Below are positions 8,211-20,700 of a stretch of 32,412 nucleotides of DNA, piece after piece. The stretch is from assembly GCA_016838895.1 (NCBI GenBank), contig JAEKNU010000054.1:1-32412 (forward strand), given 5' to 3'. Below the pieces are notes generated by a model. The model was not told where the DNA came from, did not search any database, and worked only from the letters and a program-made list of their open reading frames with translations. The position numbers were made by a program, and so were the translations under genes. Within the stretch, counting starts at the first letter, position 1, and every line of letters begins with the position of its first letter. This stretch comes from Chloroflexota bacterium. Lineage in GTDB: Bacteria > Chloroflexota > Anaerolineae > Anaerolineales > Anaerolineaceae.

Positions 8211-8439
8211 CAGCGTGTTATGCTGCTACCACGCGTTTTATCACGCTGCTTCGGGCAATTTTGCATAAAATTAATGGGGACTTTGTATCAATTGCGCTAC
8301 AATGTTGTAACTATTTACAACATTCTTTTTCAATTCGATGTAAATGATGGGATTTCATTTTCGACATGGAATCCTGATGATATTTGTTTTATCAGAATAA
8401 ACATTACCGGTTCTCGTCAGGTAATGCCGAGGAGTATCA

Positions 8440-8793
8440 ATGAGCGCAGAATGGATTATGTATAAAGGGAAGAAAATTCTCTACGTTAATTATGGCGGAT
8501 TAAGCCCAGCAGAAATGTTGGAGCAGATATTATCAGCAACAAAAATGATCGTTGATGAAAACTCTGATCAGATTCTGTCCCTTTCCGATGTAACGGACTG
8601 TTTCGTCAACAAAGAATTCACCGATCTATCAAAGAAACAGGGTGCTATATCGCTGCCACTAACCAAAAAGGCAGCCATTGTGGGTGTTACAGGGATAAAA
8701 AACATTTTACTGAAAGGTGTGAATGCCTTCACAAACAATCCAAGGGTGCCTTTTGATATGTTAGAAGAAGCCAAAGATTGGCTGGTTGAATAG
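8440..8793 (+). CDS. Small STAS/SpoIIAA-like protein
   Basis: The product has 117 residues. It has alternating beta and alpha segments: KKILYVNYGGLSP, a helix with AEMLEQILSATKMI, then DQILSLSDVTDCFVN, and AAIVGVTGIKNILLKGVN followed by a helix ending in EEAKDWLVE. This resembles the SpoIIAA-like/STAS group of small proteins found beside signalling genes in many bacteria, but no phosphorylatable Ser in a DSSG context is visible. The start is supported by GAGGAG five bases upstream of the ATG. It is convergent with the downstream diguanylate cyclase gene. Fold call is tentative; coding status is firm. Confidence 0.7.
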   Translation: MSAEWIMYKGKKILYVNYGGLSPAEMLEQILSATKMIVDENSDQILSLSDVTDCFVNKEFTDLSKKQGAISLPLTKKAAIVGVTGIKNILLKGVNAFTNNPRVPFDMLEEAKDWLVE

Positions 8794-8908
8794 GTTAATT
8801 CAAGTTCATCCGCAAAAGAAAATCTTCATTAGCGAAATGACATGTTGACTTTTACCCGAGATATGTGTATGTGAATATCAGTTTGTGTAGCACATTTCAT
8901 AACCTGAT

Positions 8909-10021
8909 TTACGCAACCATGATTTGATTGCGTCCGTTATTCTTTGCTTGATACAATGCATCATCAGCGAGCTTGACTAAATCTTCTGGGGAGATGACTG
9001 CGTCTTTGGTGGTTGTCACCCCAACGCTAACCGATGTTTTCATCGTTTCCTGATCCCATTTAATTTCCAGTTCTGAAACAGATTTTCTGATTCGCTCAGC
9101 GATGGTTTGTGCTTGTTCCTGATCCGTTTGAATAAGCAGGATCATAAATTCATCTCCACCAAACCGTGCAAAATAATCAATTGACCTGATTTGCAAAGAA
9201 CAATGCCTGGTAAAAACCACTAATAATTCATCCCCTGCCTTATGTCCATATTTATCATTTATTGCTTTAAGGTTATCCAGATCTAACAGCAATAGCGTAA
9301 GTGGATCCTTATAGCGTTTTGTTCTCTGTAATTCCCTGTCTAATTGATCAAAGATGTATCTGCGGTTACTGATCCCTGTAAGCGTATCCGTATTAATAAG
9401 AATGAAATTCTGTTGGCGCATTTGATTGGTTTGCCTGGAATTGAAAATACCAACAACATTGGCCATAAGATAGGCTGTAAGTACTGTTATGTTTTGGTAT
9501 GCATCCACCACCGGCACCCTGAAATTTATCCATATTACTACACTACATATTGTCAGAAAAGAAGCCAAATACATTCTGTAATGTATTGGTATGGGTAATA
9601 AAAAGTATACCCAAAATAAGGTCATAATATCCCATATGATGATAGGTACATAATCATCAATTCTGGTTACATTAAAATAAATCAAGTGACTTATAAAGAA
9701 GATTCCCCACACGAACGTGATACGATCAATTTTTTGGGGAAGCGATTGTTTATGAACCAACCAAAAGGCAATAAGGGAAACAAGAATTGCGGCTATTCTA
9801 ACTTGAAAATTTATGGAATGCATTCCATTTTCATGGTTCAACGAAACTTCCAGTTGTAGGAAAACAATGGCCAGGATTGTAGCAAGGAGTATTATTATTT
9901 TTGTAAAAATTTTGTCACGAGCCAATGATTCAGCGCGAAAATTGTTCTCCAACTCATTCGGTTTTAGCCGAACAAAGAAGAAATCATCTAGCGTTCTACG
10001 GATTCCCTGATTTTTTTTCAT
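8909..10021 (-). CDS. Membrane diguanylate cyclase (GGDEF)
   Basis: The product has 370 residues. About six hydrophobic segments fill residues about 38-190 (IIILLATILAIVFLQ, RIAAILVSLIAFWLV, ITFVWGIFFISHLIYF and others), so the sensor is membrane-embedded with no recognised ligand domain. The GGDEF domain starts at DTLTGISNRRYIF. LLLDLDNLKAINDKYGH carries the metal Asp, and FGGDEF at about 287-292 is intact, so cyclase activity making c-di-GMP is expected. RSID lies exactly five residues before GGDEF, matching the RxxD inhibitory I-site. I use the ATG at 10021, with AGG nine bases upstream; a TTG three codons further up is also open. No EAL domain is present. Confidence 0.92.
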   Translation of the reverse strand: MKKNQGIRRTLDDFFFVRLKPNELENNFRAESLARDKIFTKIIILLATILAIVFLQLEVSLNHENGMHSINFQVRIAAILVSLIAFWLVHKQSLPQKIDRITFVWGIFFISHLIYFNVTRIDDYVPIIIWDIMTLFWVYFLLPIPIHYRMYLASFLTICSVVIWINFRVPVVDAYQNITVLTAYLMANVVGIFNSRQTNQMRQQNFILINTDTLTGISNRRYIFDQLDRELQRTKRYKDPLTLLLLDLDNLKAINDKYGHKAGDELLVVFTRHCSLQIRSIDYFARFGGDEFMILLIQTDQEQAQTIAERIRKSVSELEIKWDQETMKTSVSVGVTTTKDAVISPEDLVKLADDALYQAKNNGRNQIMVA

Positions 10022-10246
10022 TTCTGACAACCTGCTGTCTTACAATTAAAAATACAGATAAAGGATACGATTCAATTATGACGCATTAACAATCAATTTG
10101 GTCATAAAAACATGTAAAAATCGCCTGATCAACGATTGAAGATGGCGTTGCAAGCCTGTCTCAAAAATATATGAATGTGTTTATTGATAATCCAGATCTT
10201 GGAAATTGTTATTTAGTTGAGTTGATGCTGAGCCGTTGCTGTTGAG

Positions 10247-10507
10247 TCACACCGTTTCAGACTGCTCATCCTTGTTGATTTGCTTTTTAGCATGTGAGTA
10301 TTCATATAGTGCTTCAGCCATTGATGGCCTGGAGGAGATGCTGTTTTCATTTGACTTTTCTTTATCAGCAGGATTTTCTTGTACAAATGGATTGGGGAAG
10401 AGCGTTTTATCTTCAACCATAAACCCACAACTACTGCACCACATTGGACCGTCAAGCATACGATATTGATTTATATCAGTACTACCACATTTTGGACATT
10501 TACCCAT
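10247..10507 (-). CDS. Small zinc-ribbon protein
   Basis: The product has 86 residues. The N-terminus is a zinc ribbon with two CxxC knuckles: CPKCGSTDINQY at residues 4-15 and WCSSCGF at about 23-29. The rest is polar and probably disordered or helical (EALYEYSHAKKQINKDEQ). The start is backed by an AAGGAAGG site just upstream of the ATG. It lies 86 bases after the HXXEE gene on the same strand. The knuckles suggest metal-dependent binding to nucleic acid or protein; the role is unknown. Confidence 0.75.
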   Translation of the reverse strand: MGKCPKCGSTDINQYRMLDGPMWCSSCGFMVEDKTLFPNPFVQENPADKEKSNENSISSRPSMAEALYEYSHAKKQINKDEQSETV

Positions 10508-10593
10508 AGCATCCTTCCTTTTTTTGACTAAGACTGCTGCCTAACATAACGCTGCGTGCCGCGATGCTTTTACGGATTTCCGTGTACGATTTA

Positions 10594-11226
10594 TCAGGTC
10601 GCGTTTTTCAACTTGTGCTGATTGCGTTCTTTTTGACGATAATTTCTGAGCAAAATTGTTCCCATTACTGGTAATATAGCATTTAAACCCAAACCAATCA
10701 ATAAATGTGGGGTAAGGAAAATATTTTTGATAATATCATGATGCCAAAGATAGAGAATGGTCACTAAACCGACAGGGATATTCAGCACAAGGCTGACGAT
10801 TAACCCGGGACTATATATTTTTTTGGCTTTAATGGCCAGTAAAATATGCGCAATTCCAGCGAAAAAGGAAAAATAGGGGATCCACAAGCCGAAGCGATAA
10901 TCAATGGTGGATAAAAGACCGCAGACAGGCATGAGTATCCAGATCAGAATTACATTTACGAAGAAGATAAACGTCTCATTCACAGGTTCTTTTTCGGTTT
11001 GTAACTTTAAAATTTTTGTATTGAAGTACTTGCCAAACCCACCCGGAAAGATATACTCTTCGGTTTCATGCAGCATGTACAAGGGTGTTTGCAATAAAAG
11101 GAGAAAGACGATGAAGTCGTATTCTCGGACAAAGACGAATAAAAAAACGAACAAAAAAATGGAAATAATGAATCCTGCTTTGGCCCAATCTTTTTTTAAC
11201 CATGCGTAATATTCGGACAACCTCAT
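10594..11226 (-). CDS. HXXEE domain membrane protein
   Basis: The 210-residue product has about six hydrophobic helices. The family signature HETEE lies in MLHETEEYIFPGGF (about residues 51-64), at the end of the second hydrophobic segment. A later GIAHILLA and PHLLIGLGLNAILP supply the further conserved polar residues expected in this family. HXXEE proteins are predicted integral membrane metal-dependent enzymes of unknown substrate. An AAGGA site precedes the ATG. It is divergent from the giant surface-protein gene, separated by about 500 bases. Confidence 0.85.
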   Translation of the reverse strand: MRLSEYYAWLKKDWAKAGFIISIFLFVFLFVFVREYDFIVFLLLLQTPLYMLHETEEYIFPGGFGKYFNTKILKLQTEKEPVNETFIFFVNVILIWILMPVCGLLSTIDYRFGLWIPYFSFFAGIAHILLAIKAKKIYSPGLIVSLVLNIPVGLVTILYLWHHDIIKNIFLTPHLLIGLGLNAILPVMGTILLRNYRQKERNQHKLKNAT

Positions 11227-11619
11227 ACCCGTTCCTTATTGTTTAGACAATATATTTATCTATAACAATAACATTTTTTGACCTGTTCTTAAAGAGTCAA
11301 TTTTCATTTTTCCGCTGTGCTATACACTTTTGATAGGGTTGCATATAGTATACGAGCGCAATTTGACATGTTTTTTTATTACTACAAGGGTTGATTATTA
11401 GCAAGAAAAGGCCGAAAATATATTCACATGAAATTTACAAATTCAGGCAGACGCCATGGGTTCTTTCATTATTATTTTTAAACAAATACAGTATAATAAA
11501 GGATAATTACGCCGAAATTTAAATATCTTTTTATCAGTACGCCAATTTATTCATTGTATTAAACATTATCAATTTAGCATATACCGCATCAACAATTAAT
11601 TTTACTTATCGAGGAGAAG
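11227..11619. other. AT-rich divergent upstream region
   Basis: This region between the HXXEE gene (-) and the giant surface-protein gene (+) is very AT-rich and has no long reading frame. It holds a consensus -35-like TTGACA at 11363-11368 without a good -10 at usual distance, and a TATAAT at 11492-11497. I see no known riboswitch motif. Confidence 0.45.
11469..11497 (+). promoter_or_regulatory. Possible promoter of the giant surface-protein gene
   Basis: TATAAT at 11492-11497 is perfect; a weak -35 (TTATTA) lies 17 bases upstream. It would give a leader of roughly 230 bases that includes the 16-codon frame at 11623. AT-rich surroundings make chance matches likely. Confidence 0.35.
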
Positions 11620-11622
11620 ATG

Positions 11623-11673
11623 ATGCGCGAATTCTTGCGTGAGATTATTGCCAAATGTAAAGGTATTATCTAA
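11623..11673 (+). CDS. Possible 16-residue leader peptide
   Basis: A short frame reads MREFLREIIAKCKGII and stops at TAA 11671-11673. It is preceded by GAGGAG at 11611-11616, as good a ribosome site as any gene here, six bases before this ATG (a second ATG sits directly upstream). It ends 57 bases before the ATG of the giant gene. The peptide is short, basic and amphipathic. It could be a leader peptide or a chance frame; no attenuator hairpin was identified. Confidence 0.3.
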   Translation: MREFLREIIAKCKGII

Positions 11674-11730
11674 TTAATTTCCCATGAACTAAAATCAATA
11701 TATTCATTTTTATTCACTAAGGAGCGTTCC

Positions 11731-14700
11731 ATGCGGAAATTATCAAAATCCGTATTTTTATTTGTTACCCTCATTATGGCTTTAATATTAAGCCCCGTTG
11801 CAACCGTACTGGCTATAAATTATGAAGCGCAAATTAATGTAGGTTTTGACGACGGCTCCCTATTGGTTGGAGAAGATACGATTCTGACGATTGAAATTTT
11901 AAATACGAATCCATTTATCCTTGAAAATGTCTCCTTTACCAACTCGCTTCTAGTGGGTACAAATACTGGATTGGTTGTTCATGCGGATGGTGTTCTAACA
12001 AATACATGCGGCGGTACTGTAATTGCTACCGCAGACACAACCAAGATAACCCTCAGCGGCGGAGAAGTACCAGCAGCAACTGCTACTCAAGGGCGCTGCG
12101 AGATGACAATACGCGTACTGGCAACTTCACCTGGTACAAAAAACAGCTACGTACCATCCTATGGAAACCCACCTTCTAATGGTGGTGTAGGACTTTACTC
12201 CACAGCCCGTGGTGGTCTGGACATTATCACCAATGCCACCCGCTTGGCTTCCATCACAACCTTAAGTGTAACTGCGGTTGAAACACCATCAATGAATAAA
12301 AATTTTTCGCCCAGCACCGTCTGGGCTGGTGAATCGACTCAATTAGAGATAAACCTGACCAATAACGATGAAGACCACGCATTAACCGGTGTGACATATA
12401 CGGATACGTTACCCTGGCCTTTTGTGGTTTCATCGCCATTAACCACCTCGCTCAGCGGCTGCGGTGGTGGAACAATCAGCACTTCAGTTGGGAGCAATAC
12501 CATCACGCTGAATAATGGAACAATAGCAGCTGATAGCTTATGCCGCGTGCGGGTACGCGTGGTTTCCTCATTACAAGGAACATACACCAACACAATTCCG
12601 GCTGGCCCAGCCGGCGTAGGGTCAGTTCAAACTGACCAATATGTAACCAATCCTGCGGATGTTACCGCTCCGGTGAATGTGCAATCGGTGGGCATTTCCA
12701 AGCAATTCAGCCCGGATTCATTTGCTCAGGGTGATACCAGCACACTGACCATTACCCTGCGCAACCCTTCCGGCACCACCTATACGAATATGGCATTTGA
12801 TGATATCTTGCCGGGATCGCTGGTTGTATCCGGCACACCGGCAGCATCACAGTGTGGCGGTACTGTTTCGGTACCATCCAGCAATACGATCAGACTGGTT
12901 GGCGGAGTCATTCCCCCAGGCAACACCACCACACCCGGTTCCTGTACGATCGTGGTTACAGTAACCAGCCCAACATTTGGCGGCCCATACACCAATACCA
13001 TTCCGGCAGGCGCATTAACCGGTTCTGTAACCAACCTTTTACCTGCTAGCGACAATGTTACGGTAGTTCAGCGCACCATATTAGTCGATAAATATTTCGG
13101 TGCTGATTTCGTTGAAAACGGTACGACGTCTTTATCAATACGATTGAGAAATCAGGCCAGTACGGCCTTTACTGGTGTTACTTTTACAGATACCATGCCG
13201 GCAAACCTAACCATCGTTGGCACACCGACAACCTCAGCCTCCTGCGGGCCAGGTGCTGTGGTTAGCAGTACTGGTACTTCCCTGACATTGACCGGCGCTA
13301 TGATTCCAGCCGGTTCAGTCAGCACACCGGGAGAGTGTTGGATCTATGCAACCGTGACCTCTTCAGTCGTCAATACTGGTGGTTATACCAACAGCATCGC
13401 AGCTGGAGATATTAATTCGGATCAGGGCATTGATAATGCAAATGGTGATTCCGATATCGTGCGGGTTTACCCCATTAATGGCAATGCTACTGTTGCAAAA
13501 TCTTTCCTTACATCCACCATTTTGCCCGGCAGCAATTCCACCTTACGGATTCGAATTACTTCCCCCAGAGATACAGGTCTCAGCCAAATCCACCTGATTG
13601 ATAATTTGCCCGGCGATATGGTAGTCACTGGATCCCCCATAACAAACTCCTGTGGCGGTACGTTAAGTGCCGTTATCGGATCACAACTCATTGAATTAAC
13701 CAACGGTACGATTACCAATCCAAACAGCACCTGTACCATTGAAGTACCCGTAACCGCTTATACTCCCGGAACACTGACAAATTCCATTCCGGCAAATTCA
13801 TTATCCACATATGAGGGACGCACCGATACGGTTACCCGATCGGCAAACTTATATGTGACCAGTTTCAGCATGACAAAACAATTTGCGCCGGATCTAATTG
13901 CTCCGGGCGGTCTTTCATTACTCACCGTTTTCCTGAGCAATAGCAGTTTGCAACCCATTACCGATGTATCCCTATCCGACTATCTTTACAATATGGATTA
14001 TTCAGTAGATGGATACACCGTACGTGTGCATAACCCTGGTGATCCAGCTTATGTACCCAGCACAGATTGCACTGGTGGGATTATAACAGCCGTAGATGGC
14101 GATGATGAATTTTCTATGAGCGGTGCTACGATTCCAGCAAGCGACGGCAGTGTGGATGGATTGTGCCGGATTAACGTTTATGTAGAAGGGCAGAATACCT
14201 CGGGGATTTTGCGTACGCGCACCAATACAATTTCCAGGTCCAGCGTCAATGGAACGATTAATGGTTCCACCAGTATTCAACCAATTCAAAATGCAAGTGC
14301 ATCATTGGGCATTGAACCTCTGGAAATTCGTGTCGATAAAGCATTTAGCCCATTATCAGTCTTTAATGGCTCCTATTCTACAATGACCATTGAACTCCAG
14401 AACCCAAGTAGTGCGGCTACATTGTCACAAATTGCTTTTACCGATAACATGCCACCCGGAATGATTCTGGCTACTCCGACAGGTTTTAATACGGGCACTT
14501 GCGGTGGTATATTAACGGGCAGCCCGGGTGATGCATCGTTTTCATTTAGCGACGGTAGTCTACCTGCCTCAGGAACCTGTACTTTATCAATACAGGTGTC
14601 AATGACCGTGACCGGTAACCTTACCAACACCATTAATATTGGCGATGTGACCAGTTTTGAAGGCGCAGTCAACTCGAACCAGGAAGATGAAACCTTAACC

Positions 14701-17700
14701 AATGCGGTTCTTGCATATATTGTTAAATCATTCTCCCCCAATCCCATTTTGGTTGGTGAGGAATCAGTTTTATCCATTCAAATCTTCAATACCTCTACTT
14801 CTACGGATCTGACCGGAATGGGAGCAAATGATAATCTTCCAGCTGGTGTCACCATAGCAGATGATGGGGGAACAACAGACCCGATATTGGAAAATACGTG
14901 TGGCACATCAAGTACACTAACAACAGGAATTCACAGTACTGGCCCATATAGCGGCAGATCCTATATTGAGTTAGTCAATGGAACAATTCCTCAAAGCGAT
15001 TCCTGTCTAATGCGAATACGAGTTACCTCCAATACCGTCGGAGCCTATGACAACATCATTACAACTGACGATGTTACACCACCAATTGATCCAGACGATG
15101 CCGAGGATACCCTTTATGTAACATCTTTCAGCCTGGGTAACCGGGTATGGGAAGATAATGGCGCCGGCGGCGGCACTGCCAATGACGGTATACGAAATGG
15201 CAGCGAACCAGGGATGAGCGGTTTGGATGTAAACCTGTACGAAGATGCCAACGACGACGGCACACCGGATGGAGTTGCCATTGGCACAACAACAACCGAC
15301 GGTGATGGTTATTACCGTTTTGACAGTCTGGCAGCAAATACATATATTGTTGAAGTGGAAATTCCGGGTGGATATATCAGCAGCGCCATCAATGGCGGCG
15401 ATCCGGATTCGGATACCGACAATGACAATAACGGTGTTAACCTAATAAACCCCGGATATATTCGCAGCAATCCTGTTACCCTAGAATATACTTCCATTGA
15501 ACCGACGGATGACAATGATCCGGTAACCAATCCGGATACCGGGGAAGGCATAAATGAGCAATCCAACCGTACCGTTGATTTTGGGTTTGTCAATGCCTAC
15601 AGCCTGGGGAACCGGGTCTGGGATGATAATGGTGCCGGCGGCGGTACTGTCAATGATGGCACACAAAATGGCGCTGAACCCGGTATAAGCGGCGTAACGG
15701 TGCGCCTGTATTTGGATGCAGATGCCAATGATGTTCCGGATGGATCGATGATTGACTTTACCGTTACGGACGGCAACGGATATTACCGTTTTGATGATCT
15801 GTATGCCAGTTCATATATCGTGGAAGTGGTAACGCCGGCTGGCTATCGAGCTACGAACAATGCAGTCAGCGATCCTAATGGCGATGTTGATCTGGATCAT
15901 AATGGCTACGTGGTTAATGGCGTGAATGTACGCAGTAATCACGTTACGCTAGGACCAAATGCAGATGAACCTGAATCACCAGACGATGACGATCCAGTAA
16001 CGAACCCGGAAAGCGGGGAAGCACCGGATGATCAATCCAATCGAACAGTTGATTTTGGTTTTACCAACGCCTACAGCCTGGGCAACCGGGTCTGGCATGA
16101 TAACGGTGAAGGCGGCGGAACAGCAGATAATGGTATCCATGACGGTACAGAACCCGGTTTTGGCGGCCTTACCGTAAACCTTTACCAGGATTCAGATGAT
16201 AATGGAATCGCGGATGGCGGAGTTATCAGCAGCACGACAACCAACACGAACGGCTATTATCGCTTTGATAATTTAAGCGCAGACACCTATATTGTTGAAC
16301 TGGAATTGCCCACGGGCTATCAGGTAAGTGCAGTAAATGGTGGTGACCCGGATAATGATACGGACCTGGACAACAATGGTGTTGTCGCCGGCGCAGGCGT
16401 AATTCGCAGCAATCCGGTAACACTGGCAGGCGGCCTGGAACCTGTATCACCAGATGATGACGATCCAGCAACCAATCCATTAACCGGCGAAGCCCCGGAC
16501 GCCTATTCCAACAGAACGGTTGATTTTGGCTTATATGCCGCACCGCTCAGCCTGGGTAACCTGGTCTGGGTGGATAACGGCGCCGGTGGCGGAACAGTAG
16601 ACAATGGTATTCATGATGGTACTGAACCGGGATTGAGCGGCGTAACCGTAAGGTTGTATCAGGCAGCCAATCTTACGACTCCACTGCGGATCACAGAAAC
16701 GGATACAAACGGTAATTATTTGTTCAGCAATCTGCCAGCCGATGATTACGTGGTTGAGATTATCATTCCCACCGGTTATACACCCAGTTCAGTGAATAAT
16801 CCGGCCGATCCAACCGATACGACAGACGAAGATAACAATGGCGTCACACTAAATGGTTCGACACTACAAAGCAATACGATTGTTTTAGATGCCGATAATT
16901 TAACCATTGATTTCGGCCTGATTCAATTCGCTAGCCTGGGAGACCGCGTATGGTATGACACCAACCGCGATGGCGTGCAAGATGCCGGAGAAGATGGTGT
17001 TACCGGTGTAACCGTGAATTTGTTCACAGGTACGCCAGGCTCAGGCACGTTGGAATCCACCACCACCACAACCGGCGGCGGGTATTATTCCTTTACTGAT
17101 TTAGCGCCGGCCAGCGATTATTATGTGGAATTCATACTGCCAACCGATTACAACTTCAGCCCCAGCGGTGCCGGAACGGCATCCACGGATAGTGATGCTA
17201 CGACCGTAGTCGGACCTATCGGACGCACAATCAATATTGATCTCGAAGCATTTGAGAACGATATTACCTGGGATGCCGGTATATATTTGCCACCGGCTTC
17301 CATTGGTGACCTGGTCTGGTACGATGACGGCAGCGGCGGCGGCACAGCCAGAGACGGTGTTCAGAATGGAACAGAACCCGGAGCCAGCGGCATACGCGTG
17401 GATTTGTTCCGCCCCGGTTATGGCGCAGATGGTATTCCATCTACCCCGGATGATAATTTATCCATGGCCAACCAGCTCACGGATGGCAGCGGTAATTATT
17501 TATTTGATGAACTACTGCCCGGCGATTACTACGTTAGCTTCACCCAGCCAGCAGGCTACGCCTTCAGTCCATTGGATCAGGGCGGCGATGATGCAACCGA
17601 TAGTGATGCAAACCGTACAACAGGTGATGCGATTCTGACCACACTGGATGCCGGTGAAGACGACTTAACCTGGGATGCCGGTTTGTATGAACTGGCTTCC

Positions 17701-20700
17701 ATTGGCGATTATGTCTGGCTGGATCATGGCGGTGGTGTACCCGCAAATGCCTATAATGGCATACAGGATGCCAGTGAGGCTGGTATTCCTAGTGTAACCG
17801 TCAACCTGTATGACAGTGGAGATACACTTATTGGTTCAACAGTAACCAATGGTTTGGGACGTTACCTCTTCAGCAACATTGAACCGGGTGATTATTATGT
17901 TGAATTTATTCCACCAACCGGCTACTCGATCAGCCCGCAAGATGCAGGTGGTGATGACGCAACGGATAGTGATGCCGATACAACCAGCGGACAAACCATA
18001 CCAACCACCCTGGATGCCGGTGAAAATGATCTGACCTGGGATGCGGGCATGTACCGATATGCAGCCATCGGTGACCTGGTGTGGGATGATAACGGTGCTG
18101 GCGGCGGCACTCCCCGTGACGGTATTCAGAATGGTAGCGAATCAGGTGTTGCCGGTGTTACGGTTACTTTATACAATTCATCCGATGTGCAGGTGGGCAC
18201 ACCAGTAATCACTGGTGCGAACGGGCTGTATGCGTTTACTGAACTGGTTCCTGGTGATTATTATGTAATCTTCAGCGATTTACCAGCCGATTATCAATTC
18301 TCTGACATCGATCAAGGTGGTGATGACGCATTGGACAGCGATGCCAACACCACTACCGGACGAACCATAACAACCACCCTGTCCCCCGGTGAAAACGATA
18401 TCACCTGGGATGCAGGTATCCATTTGATACCGGCTGAAATAGGTGATTACGTTTGGTACGATTCCAATGGTAATGGTATTCAGGAAGGTGGCGAAACACC
18501 TGCCGACGGTGTAACGGTTACCTTATATAATTCCACGGGCACGGTTGTGGATACAACTGTAACGAATGGAGCCGGTAACTATCTCTTCACTGATTTGAAT
18601 CCCGGATATTACTATCTCGAATTTACAGCCCCTGTGGGTTACAATTTCACCCTATCGGATCAGGGCGGCGATGATGCAACCGATAGTGATGCAATCATTC
18701 CATTAGGCCGCACAAATCTAACCCAATTAACCCCAGGTGAAAGTGATTTAACCTGGGATGCCGGATTGTACACCAATGCTTCTCTGGGCGATTTTGTCTG
18801 GGAAGATTGGAACATGGACGGTATACAGGATACGCCTGACACTGGTATCAATGGGATAACTGTAGATCTGTACCACAACACATTGGGCTATGTGGATACC
18901 ACCACCACCGCAGATTTTGGCGGTAATCCTAGCTTACCAGGATACTATTTGTTTGAGGATCTGGTACCTGGTGATTATTATGTTATTTTCACTTTACCTT
19001 CAGGGTATCAATTCAGCACTCAAAATGCAGGTGCAGATGATACGGTTGATAGTGATGCCAATACAACCACAGGGCAATCCGATACTGTTTCCCTGGGTTC
19101 CGGTGACACCAACCTGACTCTGGATGCCGGATTAATTCCCCTGTTCTCACTTGGCAACCGGGTATGGTTTGATACAGACAATGGAAGCGATATTGATGCA
19201 GGAGAAGTCGGCGTTTCCGGTGTAACCGTACAATTATATGATTCAACCGGTACCACTGAAATCCTTGTTGGACCAGATGGTATTCTCGGCACAGCAGATG
19301 ATGCTGCAGGCGGTGTAACAACAGATGCCAACGGATATTACCTCTTCAATGATTTACTGCCCGGAAATTACATGGTTGTGCTTCCTGAGAGCAATTTCAG
19401 CGGCGCAGGCGTACTGACAGACTATTATTCCACTGGTACCAGCCGTAATAATGACGGCAGCATCACGGAAAGTGTGGCAGCGCTGGCGAACAGCAATATC
19501 GATTCAGATGATAATGGCACCCTGCAAACCAGCGGAGCACATAGCGGTGCTGTTACTACATCAGTCGTCAGTTTAGGCGGTGTCAACCCGGCTTCTGAAC
19601 CCATCAATGAAAGCGATTTGGGACCAGGAGGACAGGGTGGACGTCCCGATAATTATGGCAACATGACGGTCGATTTTGGTTTTTATCATGCTCAGATTGG
19701 TAATCTGGTCTGGAATGATGCCGATAACAGCGGCACCGCGAATAGTGAATCGGGCATTGATGGTGTAACCGTTCAGTTATTAGCTGGCAATGGCACTACC
19801 GTGTTAGACAGTACCACCACCAGCGGCGGCGGCATATACAGCTTTACTGATTTGCCAGCCGGTAATTATTATATTCGCATTCCAGCTGCAGAATTTGAAA
19901 CAACTGAAACGCTGCGTGATTTCCGCTCCAGTACAGGCGGCAGCAGCGAACCGGCACCGAATCCGGATACTGATACGGATGATAACGATGACAACGGTAG
20001 TGAAGCCAACGGTACACTGGGTCTGGGTGGATACATACAAACTGCCGTGTTTGCTCTCTCTCCCGGCAGTGAGCAATCCGTGGTGAATGCCAGCGGCCTG
20101 ACCATTGAAAACCGCGTTGACCTGGGCGTATATGACGCCCCGCAAGTGGATTTAGCTGTCACCAAAACTGATGGACAAACATATTTCATCACTGACAGCA
20201 CACTGAATTATACAATAGTGGTAACCAATAACGGTCCAGCGGATGCAACAGGCGCGGTTGTTACAGATAGCTTACCGGCGCAAATCGATTCCTGGACCTG
20301 GACGTGTGCATCATCCGATTACGGTTGTGATGGTGCTGCTGCCAGTGCTGCTCCATTCAGCGATACAATCGATTTGCCATATGATTCAGTCACGCCAAGA
20401 AGCGTTACCTACAATGTGGCTGCACATGTTTCCGCTACAGCAGACATTGATAACGACCTTGTTAATACAGTTGTAGTAACAACGCCCGGTTATACGGAAA
20501 CCGATAATACCAATAACAGCGCCACGGATACGGACCAACCCGCTTCTATCACAATTACCAAAGATGATAACGTGGATATTGTGGCACCGAATACTGTGGT
20601 TACCTATGAAGTTGAAATTACAAATAATGGGGATGTCCCTCTGACAAACCTAACGGTAACAGATACGATTCCAAATGAAATGACCTTTGTACGGGCCTAT

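Larger units (their letters stand above)
7911..8439. other. Intergenic region with dispersed repeats
   Basis: The 529 bases between the divergent methyltransferase-like (-) and STAS-like (+) genes contain the palindrome at 8041-8054 and dispersed repeat copy 2 (8091-8210). The part from about 8280 to 8430 is AT-rich and should hold the promoter of the downstream gene, but no clear -35/-10 pair was identified. Confidence 0.5.

Noticed and set aside
7972..8465. Overlapping plus-strand frames of 60-95 codons before the STAS-like gene
   Set aside because: They run through the dispersed repeat, overlap each other, lack ribosome sites and show no protein-like composition.
11363..11368. TTGACA as the main promoter of the giant gene
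   Set aside because: No -10-like hexamer lies 15-19 bases downstream, so it stays a chance match in AT-rich DNA.
15130..20150. Repeated DNA in the giant gene as a CRISPR or mobile repeat array
   Set aside because: The periodicity is that of 115-180-residue protein domains in one continuous frame, with diverged DNA and no spacer structure.
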